NCBI GenBank assembly: GCA_027459705.1
Contig: DAIDHM010000118.1
Span: 1-64,000 of the forward strand
Direction: 5' to 3'
From: Ktedonobacteria bacterium
GTDB lineage: Bacteria > Chloroflexota > Ktedonobacteria > Ktedonobacterales > JACDGC01
Length of the DNA stretch: 64,000 nucleotides
Shown: piece by piece, positions 1 through 8,900 of the stretch
Numbering within the stretch: the stretch's first letter is position 1
How the letters are laid out: each line of letters begins with the position of its first letter
Position numbers and translations under genes: made by a program
The notes under the pieces: generated by a model
The model's database searches: none
The model's input: the letters and a program-made list of their open reading frames with translations, nothing else
What the model was told of the DNA's origin: nothing

Positions 1-156
1 CGTATCACCGACAAATTGGAGGGCCGCGACGGAGGATGTGGGGGACCCACTGGCTTTCGCGCTCGACCGACTGGCCAGGAAGAATCCTGAGACAGCGAGG
101 GCGGCGATAGCAACAGTCGTGATCCCGATGGTCAATGCGCGCCAAGATCTTCGCAT
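1..156 (-). CDS. N-terminus of a secreted or membrane-anchored protein (partial)
   Basis: Fifty-two codons read leftward from an ATG at 156 and run off the window edge without a stop. The translation starts MRRSWRALTIGITTVAIAAL and continues AVSGFFLASRSS. Basic residues are followed by a hydrophobic core of about 20 residues and then a Ser/Ala/Gly/Thr-rich stretch, as in a Sec signal peptide or N-terminal anchor. A Shine-Dalgarno-like AAGGAGAAG lies 8-9 bases upstream of the ATG. Family and function cannot be told from the visible part. Confidence 0.6.
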   Translation of the reverse strand, partial: MRRSWRALTIGITTVAIAALAVSGFFLASRSSAKASGSPTSSVAALQFVGDT

Positions 157-521
157 GCGGATCGCTTCTCCTTCCCCCGTTAGGGCTGGGGGGATGTGTG
201 ATGACGAGAGAGTTCAACTTCGACCTCATCTCTTGCTAGGTACAACGATATAAAGGCAGGCGAGTAACGCAGATTGTTAAATACTGCTGAAAATCTGATG
301 AAGTATACATAATACAGTCACAAATATTGTTATTCAAAAAGAACAAATATGCCAATAGCTGATATTTTTTACTTCAGCGGGCAGCCTCCAGGTTTAAGCG
401 GGCCAGCGACGAACGGCTCGGTATCCATGTGCGAGGAGTACAGTACACCTGTAACATGAGTATGATCGAGCTTGCCAACATGGTCAGACAGGAGAGACCG
501 AGGATGGTCAGTGCTCGGTGG
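157..521. other. Intergenic region without a recognised gene
   Basis: About 365 bases that are more A+T-rich than the surroundings between 260 and 370. They contain the ribosome-binding site of the leftward partial gene (about 165-175) and presumably its promoter, though no clear -35/-10 pair was found. A weak 6-bp hairpin (ACCGAG/CTCGGT, 497-519) lies just past the stop codon of the sugar kinase gene that ends at 522. It has no T-run and cannot be called a terminator with confidence. Confidence 0.4.
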
Positions 522-1385
522 TCAGTAGCCGAGGTCCCAGGATTGCAATTGGGCGGTGCTGGGGATGCCAGCGATGCCAGGGGCCCGCACCACCCACGCC
601 GCGACGCGATGCGCTAATCGGGTAGCAAGCAGCGGATCACCCGTCCGGCGTAATGCCAGACAGAAAGTGGTGGCGAAACAGTCACCAGCGCCGGTCGGAT
701 CAACCTCCGCGACCGGTATGGTGGGAACTGGTGGGGCTTCGATTCCGTGCACCCAAAGCCGCGCCGGTTGTGGGCCAGCCGTGAGCACGACATATGGGAC
801 GGTCATCGCCCATTCTCGTACAATCGCTTCACCATCTGCCGCACCTGCGGCAATAGCGAGATCTTCGACACTGAGGATGAGCGCCGTCAGATTGGGAAGC
901 ACGGCGGCAGCATCATCCCAGGCGCGCGGCCAGACTCGCCCCGTCGCATCCCAGCGACGCAGCCAGCCTTGCGGCGTCGCCCCCACCTGCGTTACGCTGG
1001 TCCAACCGGTCGCGAGGTTCGGCGCAATCTCATCCGCAATTGGCCCGAGTAGCGCCAACGGAGTGGCACTCCATGCTGGAGGCAGGGCAGCGGAGGTCAA
1101 GGGCGTGGCGCTGGCTCGCAAATATTGGACGCGTTGACCCGCCGAATAGTGGTTCTCAAAAATTGTGGCGGTGAGAGTGGGAACGGCCACGATGTCGATA
1201 TGGGAATCCAGCGCGGCGAGCGCATCCACATCTGGCTGGGGCGCGCTCGTCAGGACGCCGACCCGCAATCCCATGCGCGCGGCCAGCAACGCGGCGTAGG
1301 TGACGGTACCACCCAACTGGTATGAGCCATCTGGTGCGAGGTCTCGCGCCAGATGGCCAACGACGACCAGATCTGGGACACTCAT
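522..1385 (-). CDS. PfkB/ribokinase-family sugar or nucleoside kinase
   Basis: A 287-residue protein of the ribokinase fold. The second PfkB signature DPTGAGDCF is at residues 229-237, and its GAGD anion hole and catalytic Asp are intact. The N-terminus (VVVGHLARD and QLGGTVTYAA, residues 7-31) matches the substrate-binding start of the family, with the typical NxG/GG element reduced to LGGT. Such enzymes phosphorylate sugars or nucleosides with ATP; the substrate cannot be read from the sequence. The start codon overlaps the jag stop by 4 bases (ATGA), so it is the last gene of the rpmH-to-jag operon and is probably translationally coupled. That position is unusual; mnmE or rsmG is more common there. 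Confidence 0.8.
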   Translation of the reverse strand: MSVPDLVVVGHLARDLAPDGSYQLGGTVTYAALLAARMGLRVGVLTSAPQPDVDALAALDSHIDIVAVPTLTATIFENHYSAGQRVQYLRASATPLTSAALPPAWSATPLALLGPIADEIAPNLATGWTSVTQVGATPQGWLRRWDATGRVWPRAWDDAAAVLPNLTALILSVEDLAIAAGAADGEAIVREWAMTVPYVVLTAGPQPARLWVHGIEAPPVPTIPVAEVDPTGAGDCFATTFCLALRRTGDPLLATRLAHRVAAWVVRAPGIAGIPSTAQLQSWDLGY

Positions 1386-2470
1386 GGCGTCGCCTGGCGG
1401 AGCTTCAAGGAGATCACGACGCGCCGTTGATCGCCTTCACCGGTGCTCTGCGTCTGCACATATGGCGAATCCTGGAGCGTCATATGAATGATGCGCCGCT
1501 CGTAGGGTGTCATTGGTTCCAGGGCCATCGCGTGGCGCGATTGCTGCACCTGACGCGCGATCCGCGCTGCCAGCGTCTTGAGACTTTCATCGCGCCGCTG
1601 GCGATAGTGCTCGACATCCACCAGCACATGGAAGCGTTGTTTCGCGTGATGGTTCAGGATGAGATTTACCAGCAATTGCAGCGACATGAGGGTCTCGCCA
1701 CGTTTCCCGATCAACAAGCCCAAAAGGTCAGGATCGCCTTCGACCCGGATGTTGAGGGTCAGCGGATCGTGGTTGGTGACCGCAATTGTGGCCGGAAATT
1801 GCATCTCATGCAAAATCGTCTGCAAGATCTCTGTAGCCTGCTGGATGACCTCGTCGGGTACCGCATTGGCAACATCACCCATCGCCGACTGATATGGTGC
1901 ATCATCGTCGTAGAGTTCGTCAGTATCCTCATCCAGATGCATTGGCGGAGGTGGGGTGGGATGAAATGTCCCTGCTCGCACGGCGCGCGATATCGGCGTC
2001 GAGTGCGTTATAGGTGGCTGAGTCCGTGGGGTGGGTGGGCGGTTGCTCGTTGGTTGTGGCGGAGCAACAGCGGGCGGTCGTGCGGTAGGGGGTCGCGGTG
2101 GCGCGGCAGGTACAGCCCGGCTGGCTGGTGGCGGTGGCGCGGTCGGCGCCACGTGGGGCTGGGTAGGACGAACGGCAGGTGTTGGTGGCCGCGGTGGCAC
2201 GGCGGGCGGCGGGACGTATTCTTCTTCCATCTGCCCGATCCATTGATCAGCGAGATCGGGGGTCAAGACCGCGCCAGATGAAGGGGAGGTACTCGCCCGT
2301 TGTTTCAGCCATACCCGCACCCGCGCTTCTTTTGCCCCAACGCCACGGACTCCGCGCATTGGCTCCTGAAGCACCTGCACCTCAACCTCGTCGCGGCGCC
2401 GACCTAAGCGCGCCAACGCCTGGAGGATAGCATCATCGATCGATTTCCCCGAAGCTTCTACCGCATCCAT
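1382..2470 (-). CDS. jag: Jag/KhpB RNA-binding protein (Jag-N, KH, R3H)
   Basis: A 362-residue protein. Residues 1-55 fit the Jag_N domain (SGKSIDDAILQALARLG). A long Pro/Ala/Thr-rich linker covers about 75-180. Then comes a KH domain with the GxxG loop (GLLIGKRGETLMSLQ, about 250-265) and a C-terminal R3H domain (RRDESLKTLAARIA and MTPYERRIIHMTLQD). The family binds RNA and influences cell-wall synthesis and division; the gene commonly sits next to yidC, as here. It is much longer than the usual ~210 residues because of the low-complexity linker. It lies 6 bases downstream of yidC and overlaps the kinase gene. Confidence 0.92.
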   Translation of the reverse strand: MDAVEASGKSIDDAILQALARLGRRRDEVEVQVLQEPMRGVRGVGAKEARVRVWLKQRASTSPSSGAVLTPDLADQWIGQMEEEYVPPPAVPPRPPTPAVRPTQPHVAPTAPPPPASRAVPAAPPRPPTARPPAVAPPQPTSNRPPTPRTQPPITHSTPISRAVRAGTFHPTPPPPMHLDEDTDELYDDDAPYQSAMGDVANAVPDEVIQQATEILQTILHEMQFPATIAVTNHDPLTLNIRVEGDPDLLGLLIGKRGETLMSLQLLVNLILNHHAKQRFHVLVDVEHYRQRRDESLKTLAARIARQVQQSRHAMALEPMTPYERRIIHMTLQDSPYVQTQSTGEGDQRRVVISLKLRQATP

Positions 2471-2476
2471 TGCTGC

Positions 2477-3799
2477 TCAGCGACCTCCTTTTTTGGATCG
2501 AGCCGGAGTCTTGGAACTCGGGGTCAGGCGCGCCCCCGATGAGGTTTTCGGAGTGTTCGCCGTAGGTCGCGGCTTAGCGCCCGTAGTAGCGCGCACAGCA
2601 CCCGCCACCGCTGGTTTGGCCACGCGAGGAGCGATCACCGTGCCTGAACCATTCGCGTTCCCACCATTCGCACTCACTAATTTCACCGCACCAGATTTCG
2701 GGAGCGGTCGGGTAATGGGTCGAGCAGGAGCGGCGACCTTGGTCGCTTTCTCGGTCGCGAATGCCCCGCTCTCCGAATCACCGCCCGGAGCATTCTGGAC
2801 GCCCTGCTGCTCCAGCCGGATTTGGTCATAGGCATTGGCTTTGGTGGATTTCGTCGACTGGGCATCGGGAAGGGCCTTCGGGCTGGTGGAGGCGTCGACG
2901 GTGCGGGAACCACGGGCGGAACGGGTAGTGGCAGGCACCAGAGCGGCGGGAACTCCAGCGACCCGCAAATCGGGATCCAGGCCTGGAATGCCACGGAAGA
3001 GGCCACCCCAGCTACGTCCATTGACGAAGTATTGCTGGCCGATGGTAAACGCAGTCGTCACACACCAGTAGAGCGCTAATCCAGCGGGAAATCGTAAGCC
3101 GAAGAAAAGCGTCATTACAGGCATCAGGTACTGCATCATCTGCATCGACGCGGCATTGGGATCAGGCGGTGCGCCCGGCTTGGCGGCTGGTTTCTTCGTC
3201 AGAGTCATGCGCATCTGCGCGAAGGTGAGCACCGCGGCGATCACTGGCAGGATGAAATGGCTATCCGGTTTGGCCAGGTTGATACCCAGAAACGAGGTAT
3301 GAATTGGAACGAGCAGACTCTGAATGCCAGTTGAGCCAAGGATGCTTTTCACGAATGGATACAGATCAGTTCGCAAGAGAGCAGCGCCAGTGATATGGTT
3401 TTTGCTATTGATGAATCCAAGAATGGCATTCAAGGAGCCATAAACACTCCAGAGGAAAGGTAACTGGACCAGGAGGGGCAGACAACCCATATAAGGATTG
3501 ACCCCGCGCTCTTTGTAGAGCTTATTCATTTCCTGTTGCAGGACCATTGGCTCTTGTCGATATTTACGCTGCAACTCTTGAATTTCCGGCCCAATTTCTT
3601 GCATAGCTTTGCTGGAACGCAGCTGGCGTACAAAGATCGGGACGAGTAAAGCGCGCACCATCAGGGTCATCAAGATGATCGAGAAGGCCAACGCCATTGG
3701 AATATTCTGCAAGGGCGCGTAGATACCCATCAAGAGATTAAAGATGGGTTCGTAGAAGACGTAATGATACAGGCCAGTGATGAGGGTGATCGGATTCAC
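2477..3799 (-). CDS. yidC: YidC/Oxa1 membrane protein insertase
   Basis: A 440-residue protein if started at the GTG at 3799 (VNPITLITGLYHYVFYEPIF), which has a GGGGGGAC ribosome-binding site close upstream. An in-frame ATG at 3841 would add 14 unconserved residues. The 60KD_IMP/Oxa1 core spans about residues 20-270: first helix, the cytoplasmic hairpin with RQLRSSKAMQEIGPEIQELQ, then NPYMGCLPLLVQLPFLWSVY and the terminal helices. The large periplasmic domain of Gram-negative YidC is absent, as in Gram-positive and Chloroflexota types. Residues after about 290 are a basic, Ala/Pro/Ser/Thr-rich tail, unusually long and likely to contact ribosomes or RNA (inference). Confidence 0.93.
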   Translation of the reverse strand: MNPITLITGLYHYVFYEPIFNLLMGIYAPLQNIPMALAFSIILMTLMVRALLVPIFVRQLRSSKAMQEIGPEIQELQRKYRQEPMVLQQEMNKLYKERGVNPYMGCLPLLVQLPFLWSVYGSLNAILGFINSKNHITGAALLRTDLYPFVKSILGSTGIQSLLVPIHTSFLGINLAKPDSHFILPVIAAVLTFAQMRMTLTKKPAAKPGAPPDPNAASMQMMQYLMPVMTLFFGLRFPAGLALYWCVTTAFTIGQQYFVNGRSWGGLFRGIPGLDPDLRVAGVPAALVPATTRSARGSRTVDASTSPKALPDAQSTKSTKANAYDQIRLEQQGVQNAPGGDSESGAFATEKATKVAAPARPITRPLPKSGAVKLVSANGGNANGSGTVIAPRVAKPAVAGAVRATTGAKPRPTANTPKTSSGARLTPSSKTPARSKKGGR

Positions 3800-3868
3800 G
3801 GAAAAGTCCCCCCATGATGGCTGCCGGCGACCTCGCCACAAGGTCGCGGGTGGGGTGCCGCGCCGCCG

Positions 3869-4081
3869 TCAGGGCACGGGATCGTACAGATTGCCCTTAT
3901 AGAAAGGATGGCAACGCCCGATGCGCTTGATGGCCATCCAGCCGCCTCGCAGGAGGCCATATTTATCGACCGCTTCGTAGCCATAATGCGAACACGATGG
4001 CGTAAAACGACACGACGATGGGAAGATGTTCGACAGGGTGAGCTGATACAGGCGAATGACGCCTAAACCGACGTATTTCAT
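3869..4081 (-). CDS. yidD: YidD membrane protein insertion efficiency factor
   Basis: A 70-residue protein with the hallmark pattern [22 protein letters not shown], including the conserved cysteines, and a leading hydrophobic/amphipathic helix. The family helps YidC-dependent insertion at the inner face of the membrane. The start codon overlaps the rnpA stop by 4 bases (ATGA) and yidC follows, the standard order rpmH-rnpA-yidD-yidC. The length is normal for the family. Confidence 0.95.
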   Translation of the reverse strand: MKYVGLGVIRLYQLTLSNIFPSSCRFTPSCSHYGYEAVDKYGLLRGGWMAIKRIGRCHPFYKGNLYDPVP

Positions 4082-4485
4082 GTGTTATCCTCGCCCTGCA
4101 TTGGGCGACTGGCCCGCACTGCTTGCTGATCCGCGGGTATTAGCCGCAGATGCGACTGTTGAATGAGTCGATCGAGATCGGTTCCGAGTTCATCATAGGC
4201 CGCCGCCGCGGCGCCCGGTTTCGCGGTGATGATGAGATCATAGCCCGCCAGGAGGGTGGTGTGCCGCCCTTGCATCAAGGCGCGCAAGCGTCTTTTGACC
4301 AGATTACGTACCGTTGCCTTACCCACACGCTTACTGACCACGTAGCCGATGCGGGTCACCGTCCGCGCATTTGCTACCCAGGCGATCGAGAGGAGGCTGC
4401 TATGCCGACTACGCCCGCGCTGCCGCACAATAGCGAAATCGCCGCTCGCGCGCACCCGTTCGGTTCGTTTCGTCATCATGCGCAC
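4078..4485 (-). CDS. rnpA: Ribonuclease P protein component
   Basis: A 135-residue basic protein carrying the RNR signature ([18 protein letters not shown]) and the preceding RIGYVVSKR strand. It is the protein subunit of RNase P, which matures tRNA 5' ends. The start is uncertain: GTG at 4485, ATG at 4479 and ATG at 4476 are all in frame, and none has a strong ribosome-binding site. This may mean coupling to rpmH, whose stop is at 4502-4504. The length is slightly above the usual ~115-120 because of a longer C-terminus. Confidence 0.95.
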   Translation of the reverse strand: MRMMTKRTERVRASGDFAIVRQRGRSRHSSLLSIAWVANARTVTRIGYVVSKRVGKATVRNLVKRRLRALMQGRHTTLLAGYDLIITAKPGAAAAAYDELGTDLDRLIQQSHLRLIPADQQAVRASRPMQGEDNT

Positions 4486-4501
4486 CAGCGGCGAAACGAT
4501 C

Positions 4502-4639
4502 TTACTCGACCGTCAAACGCCAACGTCCCTTGAGTCGGCGCATCTTGAGTACACGGCGCCCATTGCGCGTCGCCATTCGTTTCATGAAACCATGCTCGCG
4601 CAGGCGAGGAATTCGATGTGGCTGATAGGTCCGCTTCAT
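4502..4639 (-). CDS. rpmH: 50S ribosomal protein L34
   Basis: A 45-residue protein beginning [18 protein letters not shown], followed by the basic [17 protein letters not shown] segment and [11 protein letters not shown] at the C-terminus. This matches L34 from end to end. It is the first gene of the minus-strand operon, about 85 bases downstream of the predicted transcription start. The length is normal (44-47 residues). Confidence 0.97.
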   Translation of the reverse strand: MKRTYQPHRIPRLREHGFMKRMATRNGRRVLKMRRLKGRWRLTVE

Positions 4640-4697
4640 GGTGTGTCAGCAGCGGATCGTGGCCGCCGCATCCCCTTTCGTGCTGTGTCCCAGGTCT

Positions 4698-4758
4698 GCA
4701 CCACCCTCTGTGGTGCCTTATTCCACATAATTATACGCCCCACAGTCGACGGTGTCAA
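4698..4758 (-). promoter_or_regulatory. Consensus promoter and leader hairpin of the rpmH operon
   Basis: On the minus strand, TTGACA (4758-4753) is followed by a 17-base spacer and TATAAT (4735-4730): both hexamers match the sigma-70-type consensus exactly. Transcription should begin near 4723. Just inside the transcript, 4698-4716 forms a 7-bp hairpin (GCACCAC/GTGGTGC, 5-base loop). A perfect promoter suits a ribosomal protein and RNase P operon. Confidence 0.85.
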
Positions 4759-4792
4759 ACCGTAGGCACCGCCTGGCTACCTCTGCGCTACG

Positions 4793-5668
4793 TCAGCCTT
4801 GGATTGTGCAATCATCGATATACCAGGGTGATTGCGCGGCCAGGGTCGATCCAGCGGGTGTCTCCAGTCGCACACCCATGCCATGCACCAGGGACGCGTT
4901 GAAATGGGGGTCAGCGTTATCTCCCACCGTCAACGAGATCGCAAACCAGCGGTCCACATGCGCGGCATCGATATTGATATAAGTACTGTAGCTGTTGGCG
5001 TACGCGCTGTCCTTGACGAAGATGCGCACGAAGGTCTCGAATGGCCCGATGACCGTCAGCGTGTGTGGAATGTAGACAGAGCACGTCACCTGTGCGCCAC
5101 TCGCCAGATCATAGGTTGCCGCGGGCGGCCGACCCGCCGGGGGGGACGTGTCGAAAAACACAACGGCTTCAGTATGCGTATAGGCATTCGGAATTCCCGG
5201 CAGCGCCGCGAACCCTGGGCTGGCCTCGCCCGCCAGCTGCGCGTCGACTTCCAGCGCGTGCGTGCCGCTGGCCGCATACCGGGTTGTGGTCGTGAGCGCT
5301 GTCGGTTTCTGGCCCGCCTCGGTGACCGTCCATCCGTCTGTCCCATCCTCAAAGTCATAGGCGGCATGCGACACATAGGGCGTCGCCACCGCGCTGGCAC
5401 TGTGGGGAACGCGCGTCGTTTGCCAGACAAAGACGGAACTATCGATCGCCAACGTCATCAGCGAGAGTGTCGCTATGATGATGACCCAGCGCCGGAACCA
5501 CGGGCCGCGTCCGGTAGCCGCTGGCCCAACAACCGCACGAGCCTCAGACCGCTGAGGATTCCCCGAACGATCGAACACATAACTGAAGATCGCTACACCG
5601 TATCCAATCCCCGTCATCAAGAGCGAGACCATGCCGATGATTCGTATACTCGTGTTCAGGATGTTCAT
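4793..5668 (-). CDS. Membrane protein with an extracytoplasmic CBM-like domain
   Basis: A 291-residue protein of unknown function. Two hydrophobic segments are visible, about residues 8-30 and 60-80 (RRWVIIIATLSLMTLAIDSSVFVW). The rest (about 100-291) looks like an extracytoplasmic beta-sandwich. It opens with YDFEDGTDGWTV and ends with WYIDDCTIQG, a start/end pattern common in carbohydrate-binding modules and jelly-roll domains that bind glycans. Nothing catalytic was seen. It sits immediately upstream of the rpmH promoter on the same strand, where dnaA is found in many genomes. The glycan-binding role is inferred from fold-like features only. Confidence 0.6.
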   Translation of the reverse strand: MNILNTSIRIIGMVSLLMTGIGYGVAIFSYVFDRSGNPQRSEARAVVGPAATGRGPWFRRWVIIIATLSLMTLAIDSSVFVWQTTRVPHSASAVATPYVSHAAYDFEDGTDGWTVTEAGQKPTALTTTTRYAASGTHALEVDAQLAGEASPGFAALPGIPNAYTHTEAVVFFDTSPPAGRPPAATYDLASGAQVTCSVYIPHTLTVIGPFETFVRIFVKDSAYANSYSTYINIDAAHVDRWFAISLTVGDNADPHFNASLVHGMGVRLETPAGSTLAAQSPWYIDDCTIQG

Positions 5669-5901
5669 GTGCCCGTACTCCCGGCAGTGCTCGCGACTGA
5701 CGCGCGCGTAGAGTGGGGATCCGGCTGCCGCGCCACGATCTCGCGCCTGATGCTACCAGGGAGCGATGGATCTCGTCAAGTCTTCAGCTACGGGTTCCGG
5801 CATGCTACAATGTCGGTGGGTCATCTGACCCCGGGCCACCCGCACCCCCGGTACGCAGCCGGTAACTACCCGTGACCTTGTGGATGGAGTGACGAGTAAC
5901 C

Positions 5902-8900
5902 ATGCCCTGGTTCTTTCGCCGACCCGCGCGCACTGAACACACCGCTCCTCCTGCGGTGGCCACCTCGTCCTGTCCGCGGTGCCACGCCTCGAACCCTCTG
6001 GATGCCCGCTACTGCAATCAGTGCGGCCTCGCCCTATCGCCTGCGGCGGGGGCTACGGATACGCTCCCTGAGCCGGTGACCTCGCCCCGCCCCACCACGA
6101 GCGATGAGCGTCGCATTGTCACTGTCCTCTTCGCCGACCTCACCAACTCCACCGGGCTGGCCGAGACCCTGGAAGTCGAAGAACTACGCCGCCTCCTCTC
6201 CGACTATTTCAGCCTGATGGCCGAACAGATACATCGCCATGGCGGCATCGTCGAAAAATTTATTGGCGATGCTGTCATGGGCATCTTTGGCCTGCCGCGG
6301 TCCCATGAGGATGATCCCATCCGCGCTGTCCGCGCCGCGCTTGACATGCAGGCCGCGCTGCATCGCTGGAACGAGCAACGCCAGACCAACCAACCTGGCG
6401 CCCCGGCGCTCACCATGCGCATCGGCGTGAATACCGGGAATGTCGTCGCCACCGCCGCGGAAGACCGCCGAGACTTCCTCGTCACCGGCGACCCCGTCAA
6501 CGTCGCCGCGCGGCTCCAGCAGACCGCCGAGCCTGGCACGGTCGTCGTTGGCCCGCGCACCTATCGCGATGTGCGCAGCGCTGTCCTCGCCGTGCCCCTC
6601 CCCGCCACCGAACTCAAAGGCAAAGCCCGCCCCATCCGTGCCTGGGAAGTGCGCGCGATGCGCGACGTGAATCCCGTGCCACTCGCCCGCGCCCGCAACC
6701 TCGAACCGCCCCAGACCAGGCTCGTAGGCCGTGAAGTCGAAATGCGACTCTTGCTGAATGTGTACGACCGCGTCAGGCATGACCGTCGCCCGCATATCGT
6801 CACCATCGTCGGCGCGCCAGGCATAGGTAAGACGCGGCTCGCTCGCGAATTCCTCGCCACCATCGCCGAGACCTACCCCGAACCAGAGATTCTGGTTGGA
6901 CGCACCGCCCTCTACGGCGAAAGTATCACCTACTGGCCTTTAGTCGAGATCCTGCGAGAGTTCTGCGACATCGCCCCTACCACGGGCACCGGACCATCCG
7001 GCGACACCGGACTGACAACGGGCCACCCGGCTTCCGGCGGCATCGGCATCCCCGACCCACTGGATGCCGCGCGCGGCCAGCTCCTGGCCGCTGTTCGCCA
7101 GGCCCTCACCGCCGCTGGTAGCGCGGAGGACCCCGTCAGCATCGCCCACGCTCTGGGCATCGCCATCGGCCTGGATCCTGTGACAGCGGATCATCCGGCC
7201 GCACGCGGCGCCGAACTGACCCAGCCAACCCCGCCCTCCCCGGAGAACATGATCCACCCATGGCGCGTCTTTTTCGCCGCGATCGCCACCGTGGGACCAT
7301 TAGTCCTCATGATTGACGACCTCCAATGGGCAGATCCCTCCCTCTTGACGCTGCTCGAAGCCGTGATGGCCCCCACTACCCCCTTGCCGATCATGCTCCT
7401 CTGCACGACGCGCCCAGAGATGTTCGAACGCGGCCCCGGCGCCGGATGGCCCGGGGCGCACAGTGGCAAAAGCGACCGCCTGCAACTCGCGTTAGAGCCC
7501 TTGAACATGGAGCAGAGCGCGCAACTCATGGCGGATCTGTTGGGCGGCGCAACCTTGCCAGAGGAAATGCGCGCAGCAATCCTACAGCGCGCCGAAGGCA
7601 ACCCCTTTTTCGTCGAAGAGATCGTACGCATGCTCATCGACCGCCACATCCTCGTGCGCGACGATGGCGATGTCGCCGACCTGTCCGCTGGCGACAGTGG
7701 ATCGCCAACGGATTCGCCGACCCCCAATTGGGAAGTGCTGGGACCCTGGGCCGACGCCGAGGGCGGAGGTGAGATCGTCATCCCCGATACCGTCCAGGGC
7801 GTGCTAGCCGCTCGCCTGGATCTGCTGACACCGCCCGAGCGCGAAGTCTTGCGCCATGCCGCCATCATCGGCCGCACCTTCTGGCCCGGCGCAATCCTCG
7901 GGATCGCCCCCGAACTCACGCGCCACGCAGTGCTTGCCACGCTGGAAGATCTGGCGCGCAAGGATCTTATCACGACCTCGGCAGGGCCGGCCCCAGGCGA
8001 TACTCCCAGCGCCCCCGGCGAAGAACGCTACACCTTCAAACACGTTCTGACACGCGACGTCGTCTACGAAACCATGTCGCGCAGCCGTCGCGCCCAGGAA
8101 CACCTGCGTTTCGCTACCTGGCTGGAATCTTTCGCCACCGGTGCCGCAGCGGCACCGGACCATCCGGCGGCATCAGACCTGCCGCCAGCCCGCGACCGCC
8201 TCCATGAATATGCCGAATGGCTCGCTCGCCACTATGAAGAATACTATCGCCAGTCCGGGCTCGCGCGTGGCCGCGAAGAGTTCAGCGAGCAACGCTCCAT
8301 GATCCTCCAGAAAACCATCACCTACCTGGAAATGGCTGGTGACAGCGCCATCGATCGCCATGCCGCGCAGGCCGCAATCCGCGCCTATAGCCGCGCCTTG
8401 CACTTGCTCGAAGAAGACGCCGCCATCCACATCAAGGATCCTGAACGGCGACACCTCTTTATCTTGCTTAACGCGCGCCGCGGCGACGCCCGCGCCCTGC
8501 GCTCAGATGGCGATGGCGCCTGGCGCGACTATAAAGAAGCCTTGCGCTGGTGGTTGCAAGCGGATGTGCCCACGCCGCCGGATGGTCCGGTGCCACTCGA
8601 CGCGTCCGCCATGACAGATACCCTCCGCGCGGAACGTGCCACCGGTATGCGCCTCTATCGTCGCCTCGTCACCCTCCCGACGCGCTATCCCAGTTGGTTT
8701 CGCAACCCACCCATGATTCAGGAACTGCACGGCTATCTGACCGCTGGCCTGCGCCTGGCCGAGGCCGCCGGCGAATCACATGCCCTGGACCGCGCGGCAT
8801 TGCTGACGGCCAAGACTTTCTTCTGGTGGTCCTGGCCACAAGGCCGCGGCCAGGCGCAGCTGCGCGACGCCCTCGCCAGCGCCGAAGAAGCCGTGCGCAT

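Noticed and set aside
4640-4792. Possible oriC/DnaA boxes next to rpmH
   Set aside because: Only one poor match (TTATTCCACA) and no dnaA or box cluster; the area is explained by the rpmH promoter.
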